From positions 53,331 through 117,330 of the forward strand of contig CAITVN010000215.1 of the NCBI GenBank assembly GCA_903895855.1: 64,000 nucleotides of DNA, in the 5' to 3' direction. Positions 10,204 through 20,515 of the stretch are shown piece after piece. The stretch's first letter is position 1. Every line of letters starts with the position of its first letter. The notes under the pieces were generated by a model. That model was not told where the DNA came from and searched no databases. It saw nothing but the letters and a program-made list of their open reading frames with translations. The stretch comes from Oligoflexia bacterium. Lineage in GTDB: Bacteria; Bdellovibrionota; UBA1018. Position numbers and translations under genes: made by a program.

Positions 10204-11762
10204 AGTGGAATATTTCCATGTTTGCGAGAAGGGCGCTTCTCTCGTTTTCCTTCAAGCGCCTCTAGGCACATCGCCAACCGCCGCCTCGTGTCTTCGGGTT
10301 TTATCACCTCGTCAATGTACCCTAATTCAGCCGCTTTATAGGGATTCGCAAACGTTTCTTTGTATTGTTCGAGCAGGCGACTTCGCTCTTCTTGAAGCTT
10401 CTCCTTCTTTTCGGCCTCTGCCAGTTCCTTACGATACAATATATTAATAGCACCCTCTGGGCCCATGACAGCAATTTCGGCTGTTGGATATGCGAAATTA
10501 AAATCAGCCCTAATGTGTTTGGACGACATCACATCATAAGCGCCCCCATAGGCTTTACGAGTAATCACCGTCAACTTCGGCACAGTGGCCTCTGAAAATG
10601 CATAAAGCAATTTTGCTCCATGCTTGATGATGCCTCCATACTCCTGAGCCACTCCTGGCAAAAACCCAGGAACATCGACAAAGGTAACCAGTGGAATATT
10701 AAATGCGTCACAAAATCTCACAAAACGAGCCGCTTTCATTGAAGCAGAAATATCTAAACAACCTGCCAAGTGAGCTGGCTGATTACCAACCACGCCAATC
10801 GTTCGTCCACCCAGGCGAGAAAAGCCCACGATGATATTTTTTGCATATTCAGGCTGAACTTCGAGAAATTCGCCATCATCGACACAATCAGAGATGACCA
10901 ACCTCATGTCATAGGGTTTTGCCGAAGTGTCTGGCATAATTTTAGAAATATTTAGGCAATCGCGATCAACCGGATCTGCGCTTACCGTAGCGCCGAGTGC
11001 GTCCAAATTATTGTGAGGAATGAGGCTCAAGAGTCTTCTCACTCCTTCGATACAAGTTTTTTCAGACGGGTAAACAAAATGGGTCACCCCACTTTTTTCG
11101 GCATGAGTTTCTGCGCCACCGAGTACTTCTTTCGTCACCTCTTCGTGAGTCACGGTCTTAATGACATCTGGGCCTGTCACGAAAAGATACGAGGAACCCT
11201 CAACCATAAAAACAAAATCAGTCATCGCAGGAGAATACACCGCGCCGCCAGCACAGGGCCCTAAGATCACACTAATCTGCGGAATCACGCCGCTAGACTG
11301 AACGTTTCGCCAAAAAATTTCAGCATAACCACCGAGACTTTCAACACCCTCTTGAATCCTTGCCCCTCCAGAATCATTAAGGCCAATCAACGGGCAACCC
11401 GTTTTCAGGGCTAAATCCATTACCTTGCAAATCTTAGAGGCATGGGCGCCAGAGAGACTTCCGCCAAAAACAGTGAAATCCTGAGAAAAAACATAAACGA
11501 TTTTTCCATTCACTTTTCCGTAACCGGTGACGACGCCGTCGCCCAATATTTTCTGTGAAGCCATTTCAAAATCGGTACACCGATGGGTAACAAAGCGATC
11601 GAGCTCAATAAAACTTCCCGGATCCAACAAAGTATCAATTCGTTCGCGCGCCGTCATTTTTCCGGCACTATGCTGCTTTGCAATTCGCTCAGCCCCACCT
11701 CCCAACTCAGATGCCAAAGTTTTGTCTGCCAGTTTTCTCAGTTGCTGCTCTAAAGTTGACAT
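10200..11762 (-). CDS. pccB: Acyl-CoA carboxylase carboxyltransferase subunit (PccB-like)
   Basis: [58 protein letters not shown]-terminal [12 protein letters not shown]. Confidence 0.92.
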   Translation of the reverse strand: MSTLEQQLRKLADKTLASELGGGAERIAKQHSAGKMTARERIDTLLDPGSFIELDRFVTHRCTDFEMASQKILGDGVVTGYGKVNGKIVYVFSQDFTVFGGSLSGAHASKICKVMDLALKTGCPLIGLNDSGGARIQEGVESLGGYAEIFWRNVQSSGVIPQISVILGPCAGGAVYSPAMTDFVFMVEGSSYLFVTGPDVIKTVTHEEVTKEVLGGAETHAEKSGVTHFVYPSEKTCIEGVRRLLSLIPHNNLDALGATVSADPVDRDCLNISKIMPDTSAKPYDMRLVISDCVDDGEFLEVQPEYAKNIIVGFSRLGGRTIGVVGNQPAHLAGCLDISASMKAARFVRFCDAFNIPLVTFVDVPGFLPGVAQEYGGIIKHGAKLLYAFSEATVPKLTVITRKAYGGAYDVMSSKHIRADFNFAYPTAEIAVMGPEGAINILYRKELAEAEKKEKLQEERSRLLEQYKETFANPYKAAELGYIDEVIKPEDTRRRLAMCLEALEGKREKRPSRKHGNIPL

Positions 11763-11841
11763 AAGTTATGAATACACGCCCAATGGTGCTCTGTCATATA
11801 GAAACTCATGCATAAGTCTGATACCGTAAAAGAGGTAAGGA

Positions 11842-12570
11842 GTGGCCCTGGTAAAGACAATTCGAGCATTTTTTTGTAATTTTCTTCAACGACCTCTGAC
11901 AGCCAGACATTTAGGAAACCTGATTTCCTTTGGCCTCCCATTAGCTATTGTTTTGCCTGTTCAAAGTGCCCATGCATTCCGGCCTTTTTTTGAACTAGGG
12001 GCCGGTACAGCAAAAATATTAAATCCTTCACCTGGCCTCGACACTTCTAGTTCTCTGTCTTACGGAATGTCCTATGTAGGCGGATTCGGTTTTGAACTCA
12101 CGCCTCCCCAAAAGGCGTTTCAGGTCAATATCGCTGGCCAAGTCAGAACCTCTCACGGAACAAGTGCTGACGTCACCTACTACGGTCTACAAAGCGTTTA
12201 TCCTCAACTCAGATTTGAATACAAGTACCTTTATTTTTGTCTCGGAATGACACCCTATATTCGAACAAGATCAGGCACCACTTCAAGTTTTACCGCATTC
12301 AACAGGGCCACCGGCGCATTAGGATATTTTGCAGAAGCTGGTTACAAAGTGATGGTCACACCAAAAGTCTTCTTCTATGCCACCGCCGCTGGTGAAGTCA
12401 TCAAAACAGGAACTCAGTATGGGCCAAAGCCGGCCCTCGAGATTGTTGGATTTTTGCGATTCTATCTTTTTGGTCCCAGCACGTTGGTAAAAGAATCGAC
12501 AGCTTACGGAGAAAACATGTCCGATGACGACTATGAAGGTTGGCGATACCCTTGGGGACGTGGTCGATAA
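11842..12570 (+). CDS. Outer-membrane beta-barrel-like protein
   Basis: Signal-like N-terminus and alternating aromatic/hydrophobic beta-strand pattern. Confidence 0.5.
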   Translation: MALVKTIRAFFCNFLQRPLTARHLGNLISFGLPLAIVLPVQSAHAFRPFFELGAGTAKILNPSPGLDTSSSLSYGMSYVGGFGFELTPPQKAFQVNIAGQVRTSHGTSADVTYYGLQSVYPQLRFEYKYLYFCLGMTPYIRTRSGTTSSFTAFNRATGALGYFAEAGYKVMVTPKVFFYATAAGEVIKTGTQYGPKPALEIVGFLRFYLFGPSTLVKESTAYGENMSDDDYEGWRYPWGRGR

Positions 12571-12578
12571 TCAAGTCA

Positions 12579-14222
12579 CTAGGCAACCTCTGACTCTCCT
12601 GATTCAGAAGGCTTCTTACCCGTATCCATGCTACCAGAAGTCAAAGCGGCCGCTTGCCGGGCGATTTTTCGTTTATCTAGGCCATACTTGTCGACTTTCA
12701 TGATGAGTCCTGCTCTCGAAATTCCCAATTCCTTTGCAAGCCGACTCTTATTCCAGTTAGTTCGACGTAGACCTTCTCTAATCATCGTTTTTTCAAGTTC
12801 TTCGAGTGCATCTTTGAGTTTACCTGCGACTCGAACCCCCTGAACCTTATTCTGTTCTCCAAAGTCCCGAATGCGCTGAGAAAGAAGCTCTGCATTGATA
12901 CGCACCTCTTCACCTGACAAAACAATCAACCGCTCAATCTCATTCTCGAGCTCACGAATATTGCCTGGCCAAGCGTAGTCAAAAACCTTTTCCATTGTGC
13001 GTTTAGCGAATGACTTGATTGCTACGCTTTTTTCTTTACAGCCTCGAGCCATAAAATGATCAATCAAAAGGGGAATGTCTTCTTTGCGCTCGCGAAGTGG
13101 TGGCACCACGAGGTTGATGACGTTAATTCTATAATAAAGATCTTCTCGAAACGTGCCTTCTTCAACCATTTCTTTGAGGTCTCTATTGGTGGCTGCTACC
13201 ACCCTAACATCAACCTTCTTTACGTCAGTGCTGCCTACAGGCGTCAACGAACCGTCTTGTAAAACGCGCAACAACTTTACCTGCATGGTTGGCGACATAT
13301 CTCCAATCTCATCCAAGAACAGCGTTCCCTTGTCTGCCGCTTCAAATAACCCTTTTTTGTCTCTAATCGCGCCGGTAAACGACCCCTTCATGTGACCGAA
13401 CAACTCACTGTCTAACAAATTTTCATTAAACGCAGAACAGTTCACAGTCACAAACTGAGCGTCTTTACGCGGAGAATTGTAGTGAATTGCTTTAGCTATG
13501 AGTTCTTTACCAGTACCATTTTCACCTTGAACTAACACGGTTGATTCAGAATTTTTAACTTTATCTAAGAGTGAATAGAGATCTTGCATCGGCTTTGATT
13601 TGCCAATCATAGACCCATAACTGTAGCGCGAACCCAACTCCGAATTGAGGGCATTAATTCTCTCTTCTCGTTTACTAATTTCTGTGTGAAACGTCACAAT
13701 TTCCTGAGCCACTAAATCTACCAGTTCAAAAAAATATTTTCGTTCGCCTTCACTCAAAATTCGCATTCTAGCAAGAGCACTATCAAATAGATCTCCTTCA
13801 AGCCCTAAAGCTTCTATTTGAAGCCTTGCTGATTGTTTGACTTCGGCCGAAATTGGTTTATCGATATATGAATAGGCTAAAACAGTTCCTAAGTAATCGT
13901 TGTCAATTGCGATTCTCGACAGAACCATTTGATCGCATCCAGTTGGCCCCGTCATACTGAGGTGACCCTGCCCACTTTGAAAAAATTTCTCACTGGCAGT
14001 TGCCATCGCTGAAAGCAGAAACTCTCTGCCTTTGTCTTTCGGAAGCAAGTTGGCGCAAATCGGGTTTCTAAATTCCCGCTGCCGATCTAGAGGATCATAA
14101 TTTCGCACATGTCCTTTTTCGTCGAGAAAAAAAATCTCTGTGTGAAACCATTGTCCAAGAATGGTCTCTAGCTTTCTAATGACGTGAATGTGTTTGAGTT
14201 CTTCCCAATTTATAATCGACAT
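12579..14222 (-). CDS. Sigma-54-dependent transcriptional activator, Fis-type HTH
   Basis: AAA+ Walker A GENGTGKE, ELFGHMKGSFTGAIRDKKGLFE, GTLFLDEIGD, C-terminal Fis HTH. Confidence 0.92.
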   Translation of the reverse strand: MSIINWEELKHIHVIRKLETILGQWFHTEIFFLDEKGHVRNYDPLDRQREFRNPICANLLPKDKGREFLLSAMATASEKFFQSGQGHLSMTGPTGCDQMVLSRIAIDNDYLGTVLAYSYIDKPISAEVKQSARLQIEALGLEGDLFDSALARMRILSEGERKYFFELVDLVAQEIVTFHTEISKREERINALNSELGSRYSYGSMIGKSKPMQDLYSLLDKVKNSESTVLVQGENGTGKELIAKAIHYNSPRKDAQFVTVNCSAFNENLLDSELFGHMKGSFTGAIRDKKGLFEAADKGTLFLDEIGDMSPTMQVKLLRVLQDGSLTPVGSTDVKKVDVRVVAATNRDLKEMVEEGTFREDLYYRINVINLVVPPLRERKEDIPLLIDHFMARGCKEKSVAIKSFAKRTMEKVFDYAWPGNIRELENEIERLIVLSGEEVRINAELLSQRIRDFGEQNKVQGVRVAGKLKDALEELEKTMIREGLRRTNWNKSRLAKELGISRAGLIMKVDKYGLDKRKIARQAAALTSGSMDTGKKPSESGESEVA

Positions 14223-14329
14223 TTTTCGTGGCTCTCCGAATTACCTATCGGCATGAGTGCCAAAAAATTGAACACTAATTAACAATTAATTGGCGCACGA
14301 AACCTAACAATGAATTCAAGCCCTTGCAG

Positions 14330-15355
14330 TTAGAGTGACCAAACCTTCATCGCACGATGAACACATTCCATCGAAATACTTGTTATTGCAGAGTTTTCAA
14401 TTGGATCCCCGTCGACCTCGATAAACGACGTCTTTTCGCCGGTCTCAGACGTGGTGGGCATTTCACTAGCAATATCAGATAGCTCGATATCCCATTTTCT
14501 GGCTGACCCAACGGTCACTCCAGGCACGTTTTTCCACCATCGAAAGGGCAATTCCTTGAGCCACTGAGGCAAACGAACTATGAATTTTTCGCGACTTTGC
14601 CACTCGAATGCAATCAAATCAAGAAAGCCATCATCGATGTGACAACCTTTTAGCCACTCAACCCCTCCCGCATTAAATCGACCATTTAGAAAAAAACCGC
14701 TAAACAAGGGGCCTTCAAAAACGATCTGGCCGTCGCCGGTGATTCGCACGTTTGTCGGGCTCACTTCTGGAAGACCGGTGATCGTCTGCAAGAGATAAGC
14801 AAGGCCAGTTGCACCCAGAAAAGAGCGCCCTAATATTCCCACCCGATCTTTGGCTCTTTGAACTACCCTACCCCCATAACCAAAACTGGAAACATTGACC
14901 AAAGCCCTTCTAGATAAAAGCTTCTTATTCTTATCAAAAAAATCAACTCGAACAACATCAACTTCCCTGGCCATCTTCTTCTCAATCGCACCCAGAGCCA
15001 ATTTCAGACGGTTTTTTTCAGATATCATGCTCTTACCGGCCAAAGTTCTGAAAAAATCATTCCCTCTACCGAAAGGAATGATGCCAATACTAATTTGATT
15101 TCCAAGCCACTCACCCGAAGTCGAAAATAGTGATGAAGCCACATCTGAAACTGTCCCATCGCCGCCAATGAGCACTATTTTATCAACTCCACGTGCAAGA
15201 AAAGATTCAACTTGGCTTCGAATTTCGCCTTTCTTCGTCCACTCAATTTCACAGCTCGCATCGCCTAGACTTTCGAGAACCCTCGGTTCGAATAAATCCC
15301 ATGCATTAGACGCCCCACCTGAAGCAGGGTTCACGAGTATCACTGTGCGATTCAT
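14330..15355 (-). CDS. Diacylglycerol/lipid kinase family protein
   Basis: NPASGG, IVLIGGDGTVSDVASSL, IGIIPFGRGNDFFRTL. Confidence 0.9.
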   Translation of the reverse strand: MNRTVILVNPASGGASNAWDLFEPRVLESLGDASCEIEWTKKGEIRSQVESFLARGVDKIVLIGGDGTVSDVASSLFSTSGEWLGNQISIGIIPFGRGNDFFRTLAGKSMISEKNRLKLALGAIEKKMAREVDVVRVDFFDKNKKLLSRRALVNVSSFGYGGRVVQRAKDRVGILGRSFLGATGLAYLLQTITGLPEVSPTNVRITGDGQIVFEGPLFSGFFLNGRFNAGGVEWLKGCHIDDGFLDLIAFEWQSREKFIVRLPQWLKELPFRWWKNVPGVTVGSARKWDIELSDIASEMPTTSETGEKTSFIEVDGDPIENSAITSISMECVHRAMKVWSL

Positions 15356-16314
15356 AATTTATCTAAACTTTCTTGCGACAAAATATCGAAACACTGATCA
15401 GACCTCAACCCAACAGACAAGCGAAAATGACTCAAGCACCGATCACCAAATCCAATGACTCCGTCACAGCGAGACCTCACTTTTTCCCAAATTTCTCGAG
15501 CCATTTGCTTAGATTCACGCTCAAATAAGTAGCGATAAGCACCCTCACCCCCGCAATCAATGCAGTCTTTTCCGTGCTCAAAATCAATCACCAACTCAAT
15601 TCCTCGCTTTTTTGCAGCCTCAATAAACCGGTTAACTTCTTCAAACCTCGCGAGTCGCCTCGAAAAGAATACCGACTCGTGCAAATACCATCTCTTGCCT
15701 TCTAGTTTTCTCCAGTCCAAACGCTCCCAGTCAAAAATCAAGTCTGACTTGATTCCTAGTTCTTTCAAAACATAAGCTATTTTTGGCTCAAATACCTCAA
15801 CCTTCCTCGTACCATCGGCATGGTATCCGGCATTGTTCAACTGAACTTCTAAGCGTTTTTGCCCAATAGCCGTTTCGCCTAATTCAAATGCAAGATCACC
15901 CCACAAATCTAACTGATCACTCAACTGCAAAACAACTTCTCGGGCTTTCGACCATTTGAATCGAGTTCGGGCCGCCACCAAATTCTTACCCACATCTACT
16001 TTGTGAAGGCAATACTCTGTACAACGCCCGCAGCCGGTGCAAGCGTATATCGGCCACAACTCACCTAATGATGTCTGGCTCGCCGGCCACTTCGCTTCTT
16101 TGTACAATACCGAATTTTTATTACACGGAGTCACAGCATCCGATCCGGTTACCACCGCAACGGGGCAACTAAAGCGGCAAAGCTCAGGGCAAAACACACA
16201 GGCCACAGTATCAGCAGTTTGTTCATTGGCCGAAAACTGAAGCAGCCAATGGTGAACGAGCTGCTTAGAGGCCCATTTTGCCGGGATTAAAGCGATTTTC
16301 CGGATCGAATCCAT
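15352..16314 (-). CDS. 4Fe-4S cluster protein (GlpC/HdrD/LldE-like)
   Basis: CVFCPELCRFSCP and CTGCGRCTEYCLH ferredoxin-type cysteine motifs; overlaps both neighbours. Confidence 0.75.
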   Translation of the reverse strand: MDSIRKIALIPAKWASKQLVHHWLLQFSANEQTADTVACVFCPELCRFSCPVAVVTGSDAVTPCNKNSVLYKEAKWPASQTSLGELWPIYACTGCGRCTEYCLHKVDVGKNLVAARTRFKWSKAREVVLQLSDQLDLWGDLAFELGETAIGQKRLEVQLNNAGYHADGTRKVEVFEPKIAYVLKELGIKSDLIFDWERLDWRKLEGKRWYLHESVFFSRRLARFEEVNRFIEAAKKRGIELVIDFEHGKDCIDCGGEGAYRYLFERESKQMAREIWEKVRSRCDGVIGFGDRCLSHFRLSVGLRSDQCFDILSQESLDKL

Positions 16315-17836
16315 TCTTCACCTTTTCAAATATTGAAATAAACGATTTTTTTTCTTTTCTCATCCACTCTGATTTTTGAAGTCCAACTCCGTGATGGTGA
16401 CTCAATGTCGCACCAGCCTCAAGAGCCGCCGCCAAAATTTTATTCCAAACCTCATCATAATGGCTGACAGAATTTTCTTTTCCAGCACTGTGGGCAACTA
16501 GCGTAAAATAGATATTCGCTCCGGTGTGATAGAAATGGCTTAAGTGAGCCATGATCATTCCAAAACCAACTGATACACTTTTCACTGCACGATACACTTC
16601 ATTCAAATTCTTCCAGCTAGCTGCAATCTCAAAAGTGTCCAAAATCATGTGATCGTGACTTAAGATAAGTTGTTGCTTGTACGAAACATCGTAGCGGTGT
16701 TGCCACCAATGCTCGCCAATACTCGGCCCGAGCCACTCAATTTCCATTTCGCTCGCGATTTGGCGAAGCTCTTGTTCTTGAGCCTCCATCAGACGTTGAG
16801 ACGACTCTTCAAACACTGTGACAATTGCAGCTCCCGATTTGAATCCAGAGTCTTTCAAAACCTTCGAGTTCAAAGCCATCGATGTTTCAAGAGGATCATA
16901 AATTCGAAAAACCGACGGTCTCAAGCCACGCTGAATGGCAGCTCTTGAAAAATCAATTGCTTGATCAATACCTTTAGCCGACCAACCTGCAAAAACACGC
17001 TTGATATCATCGAATCGGTGAATCTGCAGACAGGCTGCTGTGAGAAACCCCAGAGTGCCTTCGCTCCCCAAGAGAAGTTGAGTCCAATCGGGACCCATCG
17101 CGCTGCGCGGAGCCCTACCCGTGGTAATCACTTCTCCACTGGGTAAAACAATTTCGAGACTTAAAACCATGTCTTCAATTTTTCCGTACTTAGTCGAGAG
17201 TTGGCCAGCCGAACGCGACGCCAGATATCCGCCCAACGAGCTGCAGTAAATCGAGGATGGAAAATGCCCTAACGTGTATCCTTGAGAATTCAACTCTCGC
17301 TCGAGATTTTCACCAATCCAACCAGCCTCAGCCCAAACTGTTTGAGAGATCTCGTCGAGTTCCCTAATTTTTCGCATTTTCTTGAGATCAACAATGACTC
17401 TGGGTCTAGATTCCCAATCAGGAGGAATGGTGCCACCACAGACCCCTGACCCAGCGCCATACGGAAACAAGCTCACATTAACCCGATTTGCCCACTCGCA
17501 AATTGCACTCACCTCTTCAACGGTTCTTGGCCAAATGACCATATCAACCGGATATTCATCAACTGAGAGCGGCCCATTTTCTCTCAATTCCAACAGCTTT
17601 CTTGGCCAGAGGTCTTGCGAATAGCTACTCAATTGAAACGAATCGAAGCTATAAACCTCTTCAGCAAGCGAAGCCGAAAATAATGACTCAGACCTCAATT
17701 TCGATTTTGACTTGCCATCCTTGTTTTCCTGAGTTCGAGACCCACGAGATAACTGCCCCCCCAGTTCAACGAGTTCTTTGATTTTAGTTTTTCTTTCAAG
17801 CGCCGACATAACGTCTCTCTTTCCAACCAGACCCAT
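16265..17836 (-). CDS. FAD-binding oxidase (alkyldihydroxyacetonephosphate synthase / glycolate oxidase GlcD-like)
   Basis: PEP-FAD domain: PVDMVIWPRTVEEVSAICEWANRVNVSLFPYGAGSGVCGG; ATLSHHHGVGLQKSEWM. Confidence 0.88.
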   Translation of the reverse strand: MGLVGKRDVMSALERKTKIKELVELGGQLSRGSRTQENKDGKSKSKLRSESLFSASLAEEVYSFDSFQLSSYSQDLWPRKLLELRENGPLSVDEYPVDMVIWPRTVEEVSAICEWANRVNVSLFPYGAGSGVCGGTIPPDWESRPRVIVDLKKMRKIRELDEISQTVWAEAGWIGENLERELNSQGYTLGHFPSSIYCSSLGGYLASRSAGQLSTKYGKIEDMVLSLEIVLPSGEVITTGRAPRSAMGPDWTQLLLGSEGTLGFLTAACLQIHRFDDIKRVFAGWSAKGIDQAIDFSRAAIQRGLRPSVFRIYDPLETSMALNSKVLKDSGFKSGAAIVTVFEESSQRLMEAQEQELRQIASEMEIEWLGPSIGEHWWQHRYDVSYKQQLILSHDHMILDTFEIAASWKNLNEVYRAVKSVSVGFGMIMAHLSHFYHTGANIYFTLVAHSAGKENSVSHYDEVWNKILAAALEAGATLSHHHGVGLQKSEWMRKEKKSFISIFEKVKNGFDPENRFNPGKMGL

Positions 17837-17843
17837 TTTGTGA

Positions 17844-19193
17844 TTGGCTTACTTCCCTCTTCACAGTAGTGATCGTCTCAAACAAGTCATGGAATCACCC
17901 ATTCACTCTTCAGTTCACTCTTCAGGAAAACCAAACCTTGATTCAAGGTACCGATTCTTCGATGCGGCCTCAACGACAAAGTGCTGCGAAGAGGCGCTTG
18001 AGACATTTCGTCATTACTCGCAAGTTGAGTTTGCGAATCCATCAAGCCAGCATCTGGCGGGCCGAGCAGCAAGCTCCATCATTGACAAGGCTCGAGCTAC
18101 GTTTGCTCAACACTTCAAAGTCGAACCGAACCAGGTCATTTTTACTAGCGGCGGGACCGAATCAGATAATCTGGCGATTTTGGGCGTCGTAGCTAGTGTC
18201 AAAAGCAACAAAGAGGCCCTAAAAATTTTCTACTCCTCAACTGAACATCCTGCCGTTACCCAGTGCTGTGCGTCGCTCAAGAGTGATGGACTTCATGCGC
18301 AACCGATCGACGTTGACAGTCGGGGGCAAATTGTCAAAGCGGCACTCGATCAGGCGATTGCTTCAATAGTGCTCGACCCGACCCCTTTGGCTCTTTTCTC
18401 TATTCACCACGTCAATAACATTACAGGGGCCTTAATCCCGATTGAGTTTCTGGCACAACACATCAAGTCACAGATCCCCTCAGCCGTATTTCACTCCGAT
18501 TGCGTCCAGTCCTTCTGCAAAACCGCCACCCCAGTTAGCCACAAAAATCAGCCAATTGACCTGCTGTCGATCTCGGGCCACAAGGTACACTCACCCAAGG
18601 GCATAGGCGCACTCATCGTTCTCAACAAAGACCTGCTCAATTCCAAACCAAAAAGCGGGCAGGGCCTACGGCTACTTCCTACTTCTTTCGGCGGAGGACA
18701 AGAAGGCGGATTTCGCTCCGGTACTCAAAGCCCCGCACTCATCGCCGCTTTTGCCGAGGGCATGAAATACACGTTCAGAAATCAACAGCAACTATTTAAC
18801 ACTGCATTGACCTTCAATCTTGAAATGCGCAAATTTTCACAAGAGCGCAAACTGGGCATTCACTTCAATTCGGGGCTGGCCGACTCAAAATTAACAAAGA
18901 GTGAGTTCATTCCGCACATCATTAACCTCTCAGTACCCGGCTTTCCGGGCGCCACGATTGCACGGTTATTAGAAGAAAAGGGCTTCCTCGTCTCGACCGG
19001 CAGCGCCTGCCATTCAAGCGAAACAAAGCCTGACCCAGTACTCGAAGCCATGAAACTGAAAAAAGATCTAACCACCTCCGCCATTCGGGTATCTATCGGA
19101 GACACGCTCGATTCTCAAGACTTCCCCCCATTCCTAATAGCTCTAGAAGAGGTCATCATTCGCTTAAGAGCCCTAAAGCCTGGCCGACGCTAA
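17844..19193 (+). CDS. Cysteine desulfurase (class V aminotransferase, NifS/IscS/NifZ-like)
   Basis: RYRFFDAASTTKCCEEALETF, FTSGGTESDNLAILG, SISGHKVHSPKGIGAL, GTQSPALI, STGSACHSSE. Confidence 0.92.
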   Translation: MAYFPLHSSDRLKQVMESPIHSSVHSSGKPNLDSRYRFFDAASTTKCCEEALETFRHYSQVEFANPSSQHLAGRAASSIIDKARATFAQHFKVEPNQVIFTSGGTESDNLAILGVVASVKSNKEALKIFYSSTEHPAVTQCCASLKSDGLHAQPIDVDSRGQIVKAALDQAIASIVLDPTPLALFSIHHVNNITGALIPIEFLAQHIKSQIPSAVFHSDCVQSFCKTATPVSHKNQPIDLLSISGHKVHSPKGIGALIVLNKDLLNSKPKSGQGLRLLPTSFGGGQEGGFRSGTQSPALIAAFAEGMKYTFRNQQQLFNTALTFNLEMRKFSQERKLGIHFNSGLADSKLTKSEFIPHIINLSVPGFPGATIARLLEEKGFLVSTGSACHSSETKPDPVLEAMKLKKDLTTSAIRVSIGDTLDSQDFPPFLIALEEVIIRLRALKPGRR

Positions 19194-19271
19194 GGGTAAT
19201 GCAAAATCTCGGGTCACCCACGATCCAAAGGTTGCTAATTCGGCAGTGTCTTTGGTATCTCGTCAATTTCA

Positions 19272-20489
19272 ATGAATGTCCTTGAGCCCACCACTTTCTT
19301 ACTTCGCTATCATGAAATCGCCATAAAAGGTGACAACCGGTCCTGGTTTGAAAAACGTCTTCTCGACAATGTGAATAAACTACTCGACCGCCACTTTGCG
19401 AAAGAAGGCCTTCCAAAACGGCCGTTTCGAACTTGGCGTGAGCACGGCCGTATTTTTGTTGAGGCGATTGACTCACCCGAACTTCGCGACGTTCTCATTT
19501 GTAACTTCGGAATGACCAGCTTCAGTCCTACCCACATTGTGCCCACCGACCTTTCAATTCTGAAAGATCGCGCCGTTGAAATTTGTGAGCAAATTTTCAA
19601 AACGCGATCGGCTGAGCAACTCAAGGGACTCACCTTTCGAGTTCTCACACGAAGAAGCGAAAAGGCGCTGAAAGAGACTTCTACCGAAATTGATTGTGAG
19701 GTTGGCTCAGCCATTCAACTCAAATTTCCTGAACTGAAAGTAGATTTGAAGAATGCGAAATTCACCCTAGGCATTGAGATTCGCAATCGAAGATCCTATA
19801 TTTGGACTGAAAAAGTAAAAACTCACGGGGGCCTTCCTGCTGCAACGCAAGGCCATCTATTAGCCCTACTTTCAGGCGGTATTGACTCACCAGTTGCTGC
19901 GATTCAACTCATCAAACGGGGCGCCATTTGCTCTTTTATTCATTTTTATGGTGCACCATTTATTGGTCCCGAAGCTCTCGAAAAAGTCATGGCGTTGGCC
20001 AAGATCGTCAATCGTTACCAGCCCAAACCCCAACCTGTCTACGTAGTGAGATTCGGAGAAATTCAAGAAGAAATTGCGAAGCTGGTTGACCCAAAAATGC
20101 TAACCCTTCTCTATCGGCGACTCATGTTTGGTATCGCTGAGAGAATTGCCGCCCAAATCAATGCGCAAGCTCTAGTGACAGGTGAAGCTCTCGGACAGGT
20201 CGCAAGCCAAACCCTTGATAATATCGAAAGTGTCAGCAGCGGTCGCGCCATTAGCATCTTGAGGCCTCTGATTGCTCACGATAAAGAAGAAATTGTTGAT
20301 CTGGCAAAGAAATTCAAAACTTATGAAACTTCAATCATTGAGTCGGCCGATTGCTGCACTTTATTTGCTGACCGCCACCCAATGATTCGTTGTTCGATTG
20401 AAAAAATTCTCAAAGTCGAAGAGCTGATCAGTCTAGAATCATTGATACAAAAAGGGCTAGAAAACACAGTAGCGGCTTCAGCCACCTAG
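19272..20489 (+). CDS. thiI: tRNA 4-thiouridine synthase ThiI (no rhodanese domain)
   Basis: THUMP region; LLALLSGGIDSPVAAIQLIKRGA PP-loop; about 405 aa, ending soon after the PP-loop domain. Confidence 0.92.
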   Translation: MNVLEPTTFLLRYHEIAIKGDNRSWFEKRLLDNVNKLLDRHFAKEGLPKRPFRTWREHGRIFVEAIDSPELRDVLICNFGMTSFSPTHIVPTDLSILKDRAVEICEQIFKTRSAEQLKGLTFRVLTRRSEKALKETSTEIDCEVGSAIQLKFPELKVDLKNAKFTLGIEIRNRRSYIWTEKVKTHGGLPAATQGHLLALLSGGIDSPVAAIQLIKRGAICSFIHFYGAPFIGPEALEKVMALAKIVNRYQPKPQPVYVVRFGEIQEEIAKLVDPKMLTLLYRRLMFGIAERIAAQINAQALVTGEALGQVASQTLDNIESVSSGRAISILRPLIAHDKEEIVDLAKKFKTYETSIIESADCCTLFADRHPMIRCSIEKILKVEELISLESLIQKGLENTVAASAT

Positions 20490-20515
20490 TCCGTTGTCAC
20501 CACCATATTTTTGTC

